DNA from: Segetibacter aerophilus
GTDB taxonomy: Bacteria; Bacteroidota; Bacteroidia; Chitinophagales; Chitinophagaceae
DNA length: 64,000 nt
Assembly: GCF_007991655.1 (NCBI RefSeq)
Contig: NZ_BJYT01000009.1
Location: forward strand, 124,001-188,000
Direction: 5' to 3'
In this document: in pieces, positions 9,780-18,655 of the stretch
Layout of the letters: every line of letters starts with the position of its first letter
How positions within the stretch are numbered: the first letter of the stretch is position 1
Notes under the pieces: model-generated
Database searches by the model: none
The model's input: the letters and a program-made list of their open reading frames with translations, nothing else
Told to the model about the DNA's origin: nothing
Made by a program: the position numbers and the translations under genes

Positions 9780-11687
9780 ATGTTCTATAAGAAATCCGCA
9801 ATACTGAGCGTTCTATTCACACTGTCTTTGACATCGACAACCTCGTTTTCCCAAACAGCACTATCATCGAAAATTCAAGACAAATTCCGTCCTGCAGAAT
9901 CAGCTTCAATGACAGGCTTTGTGGGACAAAGATTAAATGCTTCTTATAAAAATCGAATTCTCGCACAAGATGTTAATCGTTTGATTGAACCTTTTAAAAA
10001 CCGAACGGAAGACAGGTGCTGGCAATCAGAGTTCTGGGGTAAGTGGTTTACTTCTGCGGTTCAGGCTTATAACTATCGTCGTGATCCCTCGCTTAAATCA
10101 AAAATTGATGCGGCGGTTGCGGAGCTAATTAAAACACAAACGCCTGATGGGTATATTGGTAATTACGCCGACGCAAAGCACCTTGAGCAATGGGACATTT
10201 GGGGAAGGAAGTATTGTATGCTTGGCCTCTTGTCTTACTATGATCTTACTGGAGATAAAAAAAGTTTATTGGCAGCAGGCAAAGTCGCCAATCATTTGAT
10301 GAACGAACTCGCTTATAAAAACGTAAAAATCGTTCAAAAAGGAAACCATCGTGGCATGGCTGCAAGCTCGGTTCTTGAACCAATTACAATGCTCTATGCC
10401 CGTACTAACGACAAACGTTATCTTGACTTTGCTGAAGAAATTGTAAGCGAATGGGAGTCTCCGAATGGTCCGCAATTAATATCGAAAGCGGATGTAAATG
10501 TAGGCGAGCGTTTTCCTATACCTGAGAAAAACTGGTTTGGTTATGAGCAGGGACAAAAGGCGTACGAAATGATGTCGTGTTACGAAGGGTTGCTCGAGTT
10601 GTACAGGTTAACTGGCAAGGAGGCATATAGAACTGCGGTGGAAAAAGTTTGGGAAAATATCAAAAACACCGAAATAAACGTCGCCGGCTCCGGCTCAAGT
10701 ATGGAAGCCTGGTTTGGCGGAAAAAAACTACAGCCATTGATTTCTATGCACTACCAGGAAACGTGTGTTACCGCCACGTGGATAAAACTAAGCCAGCAAT
10801 TGCTGAGGCTGACAGGTGAAGCGAAATATGCAGATGCGATTGAAAAATCTTTTTATAATGCCTTACTCGGATCAATGTTACCTGATGGCTCTAGCTGGGC
10901 CAAATATTCTCCTATTCTCGGTATCAGAAATGAGGGCGAGGACCAATGTCATATGGGCCTGAACTGTTGTGTAGCCAGTGGACCGCGAGGTCTGTTTACG
11001 CTGCCACTTACAACCGTCATGTCGGATCAGGATGGAATAGCTGTAAACTTTTTTAGTCCTGGTGTATACAAAGCAAAAACTCCCGGGAAACAAACAATTG
11101 AGTTGGTACAGGAAACCGATTATCCGGTTGGCGGAATAATTAATTTGGCAGTAAAAATATCCAAACCTGAAGCTTTTGATGTAAACATCAGGATACCCGA
11201 ATGGAGCAATAAAACAACGCTGACTGTAAATGGAGAAGCTATAGAGAATGTACCACCGGGAAAATTTGCTCAAGTCAAAAGAGTTTGGAAAACCGGAGAT
11301 AAAATCACCCTCACCCTAGATATGCGCGGACGGCTTGAAACAATTGCAGGGCTTCCTTCTTACCAGGCTATTCTACGCGGTCCTATTGTTTTAGCCCGGG
11401 ACAAAAGAATGACCGGTGATGCTGATGTGGATGAAACAATCACTCCTTTGCTTACAAAAGATGGTTTTGTACCATTGGAAATGGTTCCGTCAATCAACAA
11501 CGAAAGTATTTGGATGAGCTTTAAAACACCCTGCATGGTCGGGTCATATAGAGCCGAAGCAAGCGGAAAACCCGTATCTCTAACCTTTTGCGATTATTCT
11601 TCCGCAGGTAATACCTACAGCGAAGACTCTCGTTTCCGTGTCTGGTTTCCGCAGTTGCTTGATCCTAGAAAAAAATTGACAGAATAA
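9780..11687 (+). CDS. GH127-type (DUF1680) glycoside hydrolase, putative beta-L-arabinofuranosidase
   Basis: The 635-residue protein has a signal peptide (MFYKKSAILSVLFTLSLTS...FSQ) and an (alpha/alpha)6 catalytic domain, with CWQSEFWGKWFTSA, QTPDGYIGNY and WDIWGRKYCMLGLL. The zinc-cysteine catalytic set of GH127 is visible: ETC (Glu327, Cys329) and the adjacent Cys396-Cys397 pair in GLNCCVASGPRG. In characterised GH127 enzymes one cysteine of the pair is the nucleophile. A beta-sandwich follows (VNIRIPEWSNKTTLTVNGE). Characterised members release beta-L-arabinofuranose; related families in pectin loci act on other sugars, so substrate is tentative. It stands between minus-strand genes of the same locus. 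Confidence 0.9.
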   Translation: MFYKKSAILSVLFTLSLTSTTSFSQTALSSKIQDKFRPAESASMTGFVGQRLNASYKNRILAQDVNRLIEPFKNRTEDRCWQSEFWGKWFTSAVQAYNYRRDPSLKSKIDAAVAELIKTQTPDGYIGNYADAKHLEQWDIWGRKYCMLGLLSYYDLTGDKKSLLAAGKVANHLMNELAYKNVKIVQKGNHRGMAASSVLEPITMLYARTNDKRYLDFAEEIVSEWESPNGPQLISKADVNVGERFPIPEKNWFGYEQGQKAYEMMSCYEGLLELYRLTGKEAYRTAVEKVWENIKNTEINVAGSGSSMEAWFGGKKLQPLISMHYQETCVTATWIKLSQQLLRLTGEAKYADAIEKSFYNALLGSMLPDGSSWAKYSPILGIRNEGEDQCHMGLNCCVASGPRGLFTLPLTTVMSDQDGIAVNFFSPGVYKAKTPGKQTIELVQETDYPVGGIINLAVKISKPEAFDVNIRIPEWSNKTTLTVNGEAIENVPPGKFAQVKRVWKTGDKITLTLDMRGRLETIAGLPSYQAILRGPIVLARDKRMTGDADVDETITPLLTKDGFVPLEMVPSINNESIWMSFKTPCMVGSYRAEASGKPVSLTFCDYSSAGNTYSEDSRFRVWFPQLLDPRKKLTE

Positions 11688-11713
11688 ATAAGCCGTACGA
11701 AACAGTGCTCTAA

Positions 11714-12964
11714 CTATTGCTTGTACTGAATTTTATAAATTGTTCCTTTAGCATCGTCCGATACATAGAGCGATCCGTCTGGTCCCATTGCTAAACCACA
11801 TGGTTTGTGTATGTCTTTATCAATTGAAAAACCTTCTGCAAACGTTTCCCATTTACCAGAAGGCTTTCCATTTTTAAAAGGAACAAACGCCACGAAATAA
11901 CCTTTTTGCAGTTCGGCAGATTTTGCATGAAAAGCAACGAAAGCTCCATCCTGGTATTTCTGCGGGAACTTGTTGCCGCTGTAGAACAACAATCCATTTG
12001 GAGCGAGATGCGCCGGAAAAGCAACAACCGGATCTTGTGCCTTTTCGGCCCGTGTTTTCTTTCCATCGCCACCATATTCTGGTGCAAGTACTTTTTTGCC
12101 CTGGAAATGATCATAGTAAACATATGGCCAGCCACCATTAGAACCCTTCTTTACTTCATACATAGTTTCTGCTGGTAACATGCTGGCCTGTTCTGCGGAA
12201 TAGTATTGTGGAAAGAGGTCGTGCAACTGATCCCGACCGTGCTCGAGGATGAACAAAGAATTCGTTTTGGAATTCCAATCAAGACCAACGGCATGCTTAA
12301 AGCCCGTAGCATAATGAACTGCGTCTTTGTATTGTTGGTTCAACTTATCTGCTTTAAACTGCCATATGCCACCAACCGAGTCAAGAAGCGGGCAAGGACT
12401 TGGAGCGACCTTAGATGTAGGATCAATAAGGCACGCACCGATATAGGAGCCGACATTTACATAAATATTACCATTGTTATCAACAGTTATAGACTTTGCA
12501 TTATCCCTGTTTCTATTGACTAGTCCTACAATTATTTTTTCCGGTTGATTTGCATTGATCACCTCGCCTTTGCCATCTAGTTTATAACGATACACATCGT
12601 CATTTGAAGAAGCATACAGGTAATCATTCTTAATGAAAATACCAGTGCCGGGATAATCACCGAAAGCAGTTTGTTGATCAAACTTGCCATCTCCGTTTGT
12701 ATCTTTTAAATAAACAATTCCTTTCCCGTCTTTCAATTTCGAAAGCTTTACATATAAGCCTCCTTGCCTGTTTGCAGCCATATGCCGTGCACCTGCAAGA
12801 CTATCGAAGGCAATCGTTGCAGTAAAACCAGCTGGTAATTGCATTTTTGCGGCAGAGCTATCAGCAAAATTTGCGGTAGGTGTACGCGGTGGAGCAGCCT
12901 GTAGATTAACTGTCAATGCAATTGATCCAACAATAAAACCTAGTCTAATAATTAGTTTTTTCAT
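11714..12964 (-). CDS. PQQ-dependent sugar dehydrogenase-like (sorbosone dehydrogenase family) secreted protein
   Basis: The chosen start is ATG at 12964 (MKKLIIRLGFIVGS), because it begins a clean signal peptide; an upstream in-frame start would put 16 extra residues before it. The 416-residue product is a six-bladed propeller of the soluble glucose/sorbosone dehydrogenase type, with repeated blade motifs such as VDNNGNIYVNVGS, KHAVGLDWNSKTNSLFILEHGRDQL, KGSNGGWPYVYYD and GPDGSLYVSDDAKGTIYKI. It is probably a periplasmic sugar oxidase or lactone-handling protein. It lies downstream of the isomerase gene on the same strand, which suggests a role in processing sugars released by the locus. The substrate is unknown. 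Confidence 0.85.
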   Translation of the reverse strand: MKKLIIRLGFIVGSIALTVNLQAAPPRTPTANFADSSAAKMQLPAGFTATIAFDSLAGARHMAANRQGGLYVKLSKLKDGKGIVYLKDTNGDGKFDQQTAFGDYPGTGIFIKNDYLYASSNDDVYRYKLDGKGEVINANQPEKIIVGLVNRNRDNAKSITVDNNGNIYVNVGSYIGACLIDPTSKVAPSPCPLLDSVGGIWQFKADKLNQQYKDAVHYATGFKHAVGLDWNSKTNSLFILEHGRDQLHDLFPQYYSAEQASMLPAETMYEVKKGSNGGWPYVYYDHFQGKKVLAPEYGGDGKKTRAEKAQDPVVAFPAHLAPNGLLFYSGNKFPQKYQDGAFVAFHAKSAELQKGYFVAFVPFKNGKPSGKWETFAEGFSIDKDIHKPCGLAMGPDGSLYVSDDAKGTIYKIQYKQ

Positions 12965-13140
12965 ATAGCATTTAAAAAGGTAAAAAGTCAAATGTGCAAT
13001 AACTGTTGCCATTCAATCTACCGTTGTTTGTTTAAGTAATTGTTGTCAAAAATACGGTTTCAGCGAACGCAAAATGATTAGTCTTGAATATAAAGTTTGA
13101 AGCTTTCAGGAAGACTTTTCTTTTTATTCGAAGAAGGAAA

Positions 13141-13965
13141 TTAGTTTCGATATTGTTTATACCTGGTGTGCAACAAGTCTTTCATGTAACAGTTTATTTC
13201 AAACTGGTCTGCCACAGGAGCATTTGTGAAAGGAATGGATGGCATATACGGCTTAGGCCCAAACTCGGTAGTCACCGGCATTATTTCGACACCTGCCTTT
13301 TCGTTCACTGCTACAATTCTATCCCACCAGCCAAAAAACTTTTCTACTGCATAGGCCCACTCTTCAGCCCTTGGGTCGGACACCTGCGGTCCCTCCTCAA
13401 ATCCAACCCGTGTATGTATATGCCTGCTTCTATTGATCGCTTCGTCTAAGATTTCAGAAAAGTTTTCCAGCATACTTTCAGTAACACAAACCCAATGAGA
13501 AAAATCTGCAGTGAGCAAAAACTCCTTACGTGCTTGAAAGATTTCGTTGGTCATTTGAGGACTGTAACCTACTCTTCCCCGGTGTGTTTCGTGTACCACG
13601 GTTATTCCTGTTTTTTCTGAAAACTCCTGTGCGATGTCTATTAATTCAAGATTTTGTTCGAGCGAGAAATAATCGCGACCGGTGTGAGAATTTATGAGGA
13701 TTGGTTTAGGCTCTGCACAAATCTTTAGATTTTTTGCAAAAGAGGACTTAAATGCTTCAAAGGTGTCTCCTGCTGCCTGGTGCTGGTGGGTGACGATATA
13801 CATTTCATGCTTTTGCAGGTAATCAAACAGCAACTTCTTCTCGTTGCTGTTTTCCGGCACCCATGTGTCGAAACCATCGTATCCTGCCTCCCGCATTTTA
13901 TCGAGAAACAATTTGTACTCGAGGTGTTCGTGCCCCCATAAGGGACTTAATATTTTGATCGTCAT
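13141..13965 (-). CDS. Sugar phosphate isomerase/epimerase-like TIM-barrel protein
   Basis: This 274-residue protein resembles the AP-endonuclease-2/xylose-isomerase-like TIM-barrel family. Features are MTIKILSPLWGHEHLEYKL at the start, INSHTGRDYFS, TVVHETHRGRVGYS (a metal-ligand Glu/His segment), LTADFSHWVC, HIHTRVGFEEGPQVSD and a late TTEFGP Glu. These positions fit the usual four metal ligands (Glu, Asp, His, Glu). There is no signal peptide, so it is cytosolic. It precedes the sugar dehydrogenase gene by 176 bp on the same strand and probably handles a released rare sugar. The exact reaction is not identifiable. Confidence 0.85.
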   Translation of the reverse strand: MTIKILSPLWGHEHLEYKLFLDKMREAGYDGFDTWVPENSNEKKLLFDYLQKHEMYIVTHQHQAAGDTFEAFKSSFAKNLKICAEPKPILINSHTGRDYFSLEQNLELIDIAQEFSEKTGITVVHETHRGRVGYSPQMTNEIFQARKEFLLTADFSHWVCVTESMLENFSEILDEAINRSRHIHTRVGFEEGPQVSDPRAEEWAYAVEKFFGWWDRIVAVNEKAGVEIMPVTTEFGPKPYMPSIPFTNAPVADQFEINCYMKDLLHTRYKQYRN

Positions 13966-14081
13966 TTGTTCATAGTATTTTAATCTTTTACCAATCCTTC
14001 AATATTTACCGCCCATATAAAAGGCGCCGCGGCTTCATAAAATAAAGTGTAGGTAAGATGATGAATACAAGCAGAAATCAA

Positions 14082-14089
14082 TATGTTTG
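14082..14089 (+). promoter_or_regulatory. Candidate -7 promoter element for the M16 operon
   Basis: TATGTTTG matches the bacteroidete -7 consensus TAnnTTTG about 84 bp before the first M16 gene. A -33 TTTG at proper spacing is not visible, so this is a weak call. Confidence 0.3.
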
Positions 14090-14172
14090 AAAAATTGTTA
14101 TTTACGAAACCGGCGCATTTAAAGCATCTACCGTAAAGAGACAGATAAGCATTTAATTAAACTAAAAATAGT

Positions 14173-15501
14173 ATGTTATTACAAAAAACACTTTTAAGTG
14201 CAGCAGCCGTCGTTCTAGCATCGGCAGCAGGACTCGCACAAAAAGTAGCATTTACCGAGTATGATTTGCCGAATGGACTACATGTAATTCTGCACGAGGA
14301 CAAGTCGGCTCCGGTTGTCGCAGTATCGGTGATGTATCATGTGGGATCAAAAAATGAAGAAACAAGTAGAACAGGCTTTGCCCACTTTTTCGAACACCTG
14401 TTATTCGAGGGTACCGACAATATAAAGAGGGGCGAGTTTATGAGGCTTGTATCTAGTAATGGCGGAGAAAACAACGCTAATACTTCGCAGGACAGAACTT
14501 TTTATTATGAAGTTTTTCCATCGAACCAGCTAAAACTTGGTCTATGGCTCGAGAGCGAAAGAATGATGCATCCTGTTATTAATGAAGTGGGTGTTAGAAC
14601 TCAAAATGAAGTAGTTAAAGAAGAAAAGCGATTGAGAATCGACAATGTACCCTATGGACATTTTACAGAGGAGATTTTCAAAAGGCTATTTTACAACCAC
14701 CCCTACAAATGGCAAACGATCGGTTCAATGGCCGACCTTGATGCGGCAAAGCTCGAAGAGTTTAAAGCCTTTTTCAAAAAATATTATGTTCCTAACAATG
14801 CCGTGCTTTCAATAGCAGGCGATATTGATGTTGCGCAAACTAAGGAATTGGTTGCGGCTTACTTTTCTCCAGTTCCCCAGGGTGAGCCAATTCAATATAA
14901 AAAAGCAGAAGAGCAGCCAATTACAAAAATGATTGTCGATACTGCTTACGACGCCAATATACAGATACCCGCAATCATGTCAGCCTATAGGGTTCCGGGA
15001 TTAACGAGTAAGGATGCGACAGCAATGGAAATGATTTCTGCAATACTTTCCGGTGGAGCAAGTTCGAAGTTGTATAAAAAAATGGTCGATGAAAAAAAGA
15101 ACTCCTTGCAGGTCGGTGCATTCAACTATGTGTTGGAAGACTATGGCGCTTATATCACTTATGCCTTACCAAATAACAATACTCCGCTCGATGTTCTCTT
15201 GAAAGACGTTGATGAAGAAATTGTGAAGCTTCAAACAAACCTGATAAGCGAAGACGATTATAAGAAGATCCAAAACCAGTTTGAAAACAATTATGTAAAC
15301 GCTAACTCCCGTATGCTTGGAGTTGCAGAAAACCTGGCTAAAGGATATACGTTTTATAACAAGAATACCAACAACATCAACCAGGAACTTGATAAGATCA
15401 GGAGTGTATCAAGGGAAGATATCAGGGATGCCGCGAAAAAGTATTTGCAACCGAACGCCAGGGTCGTTTTATACTACCTGCCCGGAAAGGCAAGCCTATA
15501 A
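14173..15501 (+). CDS. M16 family zinc metallopeptidase (catalytic subunit)
   Basis: The 442-residue protein has a signal peptide (to about residue 22, LASAAGLAQ) and the inverted zinc motif HxxEH as HFFEH at residues 71-75, with the third ligand Glu about residue 150 (NEVVKEEKR). This matches active pitrilysin/processing-peptidase-type subunits of about 45 kDa. It should act in the periplasm as the zinc-bearing half of a heterodimer. The next gene, 74 bp downstream, lacks the zinc motif and is its probable partner. Its own C-terminal half has the domain-2 M16 fold but no obvious R/Y pair as clear as the partner's. Confidence 0.95.
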   Translation: MLLQKTLLSAAAVVLASAAGLAQKVAFTEYDLPNGLHVILHEDKSAPVVAVSVMYHVGSKNEETSRTGFAHFFEHLLFEGTDNIKRGEFMRLVSSNGGENNANTSQDRTFYYEVFPSNQLKLGLWLESERMMHPVINEVGVRTQNEVVKEEKRLRIDNVPYGHFTEEIFKRLFYNHPYKWQTIGSMADLDAAKLEEFKAFFKKYYVPNNAVLSIAGDIDVAQTKELVAAYFSPVPQGEPIQYKKAEEQPITKMIVDTAYDANIQIPAIMSAYRVPGLTSKDATAMEMISAILSGGASSKLYKKMVDEKKNSLQVGAFNYVLEDYGAYITYALPNNNTPLDVLLKDVDEEIVKLQTNLISEDDYKKIQNQFENNYVNANSRMLGVAENLAKGYTFYNKNTNNINQELDKIRSVSREDIRDAAKKYLQPNARVVLYYLPGKASL

Positions 15502-15575
15502 ATTCTTATTTTATCAACCACATTGCCCGCTAAAACTTGAACAAGATTTAGCAAAGTTCAAAAACATTTAAACTG

Positions 15576-17663
15576 ATGAAAAAATTCTTAATACTCACCG
15601 CAACTGCCTTTTTATTTTTCGGTGCAGAGGCACAGGTGCAAATAGACCGTTCAAAAAGACCAGAGCCCGGACCAGCGCCGGTAATCAAACTAAAAGATCC
15701 TGTTATCTATAAACTACCAAATGGCGTAACCGTTTTGATTGTCGAAGATCATAAACTACCGAGAGTTTCTTCCAGCTTTTACATCGATGCAGGGCCAATT
15801 AAAGAAGGGTCAAAAGCTGGTGTAATGTCTCTAATGGGTCAGATGCTAAACGAGGGAACAAAGGATATGTCGAAAGCCGCATTTGATGAGGCGGTTGATA
15901 AAATTGGTGCAGAAGTAAGTCTAAATTCCTCAGGTGGAAATGCAACTGCCCTTACCCGCTATTTCAGCCAGGCGTTTGAACTGATGGGGAAAGCAGTTAA
16001 GAGCCCCGCCTTTACTCAAGAGTCCTTTGACAAGTTGAAGTCGCAGACCTTAACAGGAATGAAAGCAGATGAAAAAAACGTGAAAGCTGTATCAGCAAGA
16101 ATGGTTAATGCTTTAGCTTATGGAAAGCAACATCCGCTGGGAGAATTTGAAACAGAAGAAACGGTAAAAAATTTAACCCTGGCCGATGTAAAGACTGCCT
16201 ACCAACAATACATCACTCCGTCAAGATCTTATCTAACTTTTATTGGAGATATTAAACCAGAAGTTGCACAGCAATTAGCGTTGAAAGTGTTTGGCCCTTT
16301 TAAAGGTCGCGCGCTAACATTGCCTACACTCACTCCGGTACCTAATCCTGCAAAAACTGAAATTGATGTGATTGATATGTCGAATGCTGTTCAGTCTGAA
16401 ATTACCGTAACTAACCTGGTTGACCTCAGAATGAATAACCCGGATTACTTTGCTGTTCTACTCGCTAATCAAATCTTGGGTGGTGGTTCAGAAAGTCGGT
16501 TGTTCAATAACCTTAGAGAAAAACATGGCTTTACTTACGGCGCATACTCCTCGGTACAAGCGGGAAGGTTTCAGAATTTATTTACTTCTTCAGCCGCCGT
16601 TAGAACTGCAAAGACGGATAGCGCTGTGGTAGAGTTCATAAATGAAATTTCAAGACTTCGAAATGAGAAAGTATCTGACGAAGAACTAAAAAATACCAAA
16701 GCATTGTATAACGGTCAGTTCGCATTAGGCCTTGAGAATCCTGCTCGCACAGCTTCATTTGCAAGAAATATTCTCATCAATAATCTGCCTAAAGATTTCT
16801 ATAAAACTTACCTGCAGAGGATTAATGCGGTAACAAAAGAAGACATCCAAAGAGTAGCTCAAAAATATTTCAATAGCAACAATACCCGCGTGGTAGTGGT
16901 CGGCAATACTTCTCAAATGAAGGAAGGTCTTTCTAAACTTAATTATGCGGTTAAGATGTACGACAGGTATGCAAATCCTGTAGTCGAAGGTGCTAAGTCT
17001 GCAGCATCAGCTAACGTAAAAGCTGCTGATGTTATCAACGATTATTTGAAGGCAATTGGCGGAACAGACGCTTTGAAAAAAGTAAATTCCATTTTTGCGA
17101 CTATGGCTATGCAGATGCAAGGCATGAACTTGCAGGTACAGACGAAAAACATGCTACCAAACATGGAAAGCACGACGATGTCGATGGGCGGTAACGTGGT
17201 TATGAAAACCAGCTTCAATGGAACTGCGGGCTACCAGCAACAGATGGGCAACAAAAAAGATTTAACACCTGAAGAAATCAAGGAAAAGAACTTGGTAACA
17301 GGGCTATTTGAGCAGATGGATTACGTGACTAATCCGGCGTTCAAAGCTGAAGTAAAAGGCACTGAAAAAGTAAATGGTTCCGATGCTTATAAAGTTGTTA
17401 TTACATATCCAACAGGTGCAACGAAGACAGAATTTTACGACGTAGCCACCAAACTACTGGTGAGAAAAGAGGAAGCGAAGACAACTAATAATATGACTGC
17501 CACATCCACGATGGATTATAGTGATTATAAAAAGGCCGGCACTATTTTGTATCCTTTTTCGCAAACCCTTACTATTTCAGCAGGCGGCCAAACGCAGGTG
17601 CTCGAGATGAAGGCATCTGATGTGAAAATAAATGAAGGAGTAACCGCAGCAGACTTTCAATAA
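15576..17663 (+). CDS. M16 family peptidase-like partner subunit lacking the zinc motif, with C-terminal extension
   Basis: The 695-residue exported protein (signal peptide ending GAEAQ) has an M16 fold. Where HxxEH is expected it reads GVMSLMGQMLNEGT, so zinc cannot be bound. The second M16 domain carries RLFNNLREKHGFTYGAYSS, the Arg/Tyr-containing segment that non-catalytic subunits contribute to the partner's active site. After about residue 470 an extra domain of roughly 220 residues follows (AADVINDYLKAIGGTDALKKV, then beta-rich sequence ending in YPFSQTLTISAGG). It resembles LolA-like lipoprotein-sorting folds. It is co-transcribed with the catalytic subunit upstream and ends at a strong terminator. 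Confidence 0.93.
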   Translation: MKKFLILTATAFLFFGAEAQVQIDRSKRPEPGPAPVIKLKDPVIYKLPNGVTVLIVEDHKLPRVSSSFYIDAGPIKEGSKAGVMSLMGQMLNEGTKDMSKAAFDEAVDKIGAEVSLNSSGGNATALTRYFSQAFELMGKAVKSPAFTQESFDKLKSQTLTGMKADEKNVKAVSARMVNALAYGKQHPLGEFETEETVKNLTLADVKTAYQQYITPSRSYLTFIGDIKPEVAQQLALKVFGPFKGRALTLPTLTPVPNPAKTEIDVIDMSNAVQSEITVTNLVDLRMNNPDYFAVLLANQILGGGSESRLFNNLREKHGFTYGAYSSVQAGRFQNLFTSSAAVRTAKTDSAVVEFINEISRLRNEKVSDEELKNTKALYNGQFALGLENPARTASFARNILINNLPKDFYKTYLQRINAVTKEDIQRVAQKYFNSNNTRVVVVGNTSQMKEGLSKLNYAVKMYDRYANPVVEGAKSAASANVKAADVINDYLKAIGGTDALKKVNSIFATMAMQMQGMNLQVQTKNMLPNMESTTMSMGGNVVMKTSFNGTAGYQQQMGNKKDLTPEEIKEKNLVTGLFEQMDYVTNPAFKAEVKGTEKVNGSDAYKVVITYPTGATKTEFYDVATKLLVRKEEAKTTNNMTATSTMDYSDYKKAGTILYPFSQTLTISAGGQTQVLEMKASDVKINEGVTAADFQ

Positions 17664-17680
17664 AAATTAGCTCATTTTGT

Positions 17681-17716
17681 AAAAAAGGGAAGATATAAAC
17701 GTCTTCCCTTTTTTGT
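17681..17716 (+). terminator. Rho-independent terminator after the M16 operon
   Basis: A hairpin with arms AAAAAAGGGAAGA and TCTTCCCTTTTTT encloses an 8-nt loop and ends in a T run, 20 bp after the stop codon. Confidence 0.9.
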
Positions 17717-17773
17717 TGCCACCTATCTCATTAGTGGTTTGTTCGGCCTACCAAAAGTGCTTACTTGAGCATC

Positions 17774-17796
17774 GTTGCGTCGCACTCTTGTTCTAC
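17774..17796 (+). repeat. Dispersed repeat copy
   Basis: GTTGCGTCGCACTCTTGTTC. A diverged inverted copy (GGAGCGTCGCAAC) lies about 100 bp on, at 17878-17890. Confidence 0.8.
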
Positions 17797-17955
17797 AAAC
17801 CTTTATTCAACAGATTCTAAAAATTGCAAAATTTAACAGGCGATAAAAAAGATTAATTGAAAATCTACAGACAAACGGAGCGTCGCAACCAAAGCTCCAT
17901 TTTTGCAGGACGCTGGTGACAAAAACCACTACCTAAAGAGAACGTCCCCGTACAA

Positions 17956-18633
17956 TCAGTTACCAGAAAAAGCTGCTTGTCTTATCTCATCATAATGATA
18001 CAAGTTCAGACCTTTCTTGCTCGTAACCGCTGCATGCCTCATAGCTGCCGCAACCGTTGCAGCCTGTATGCCTTTGTACTTTTTCAGGCATGCCACAAAA
18101 AATAAAGATGCGGTCTGCATCAGCGCCTTTCCTACCATTTCACCAAGGCGAAACTCCTTTCTTTGGCCAAGCAAAATACTTGGCCTGAAAACATGGAAAC
18201 CAGTGAAACCTAAAGCCGCAATTTCCGCTTCTACTTCACCTTTGAGCTTTAAATAAAAATTTGCCCCTTTTTCATTTGCGCCGACAGAAGAAACAAGCAG
18301 GTAAGTAGTAAAGCCCGCCGCTTTGCCGAACTTTGCAGCATTAACAGGAATGTCAAAATCGATTTTTCTATAAGCAGCTTTGTCGCCTTTTACTTTTTCG
18401 TTGGTTGTACCGATGCAACAGAAAATGCAATCACCCTTACCAAGCTTTGATTGATATTCGGCAAGATTATTAAAATCAACAATTTCGACTTCCAGCTTGG
18501 GATGCGATAATTGTACGGGTCTTCTGACAAGTATTCTTACTTTTGAAAAAGCAACATCATCTAACAATTGTTGCACTAATTGTTCACCAATAAGACCTGT
18601 TGAACCCAATACTACAGCAGTTAACGATTGCAT
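17956..18633 (-). CDS. NAD(P)-binding Rossmann-fold protein (HTATIP2/YbjT-like atypical SDR)
   Basis: The 225-residue protein from ATG at 18633 starts MQSLTAVVLGSTGLIGEQLVQQL, a GxxGxxG nucleotide-binding motif at the N-terminus. It continues with VRILVRRPVQ, DCIFCCIGTT, LLVSSVGA and FHVFRPSILLGQR, a pattern shared with atypical SDR proteins such as TIP30/HTATIP2 and oxidoreductases. An in-frame TTG at 18651 would add six residues but is less likely. It is divergent from murB, with only 22 bp between the two starts, so the two promoters must overlap each other's coding sequence. The substrate is unknown. Confidence 0.88.
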   Translation of the reverse strand: MQSLTAVVLGSTGLIGEQLVQQLLDDVAFSKVRILVRRPVQLSHPKLEVEIVDFNNLAEYQSKLGKGDCIFCCIGTTNEKVKGDKAAYRKIDFDIPVNAAKFGKAAGFTTYLLVSSVGANEKGANFYLKLKGEVEAEIAALGFTGFHVFRPSILLGQRKEFRLGEMVGKALMQTASLFFVACLKKYKGIQAATVAAAMRHAAVTSKKGLNLYHYDEIRQAAFSGN

Positions 18634-18655
18634 ATTTTTTACTTTAAGCAATTAC

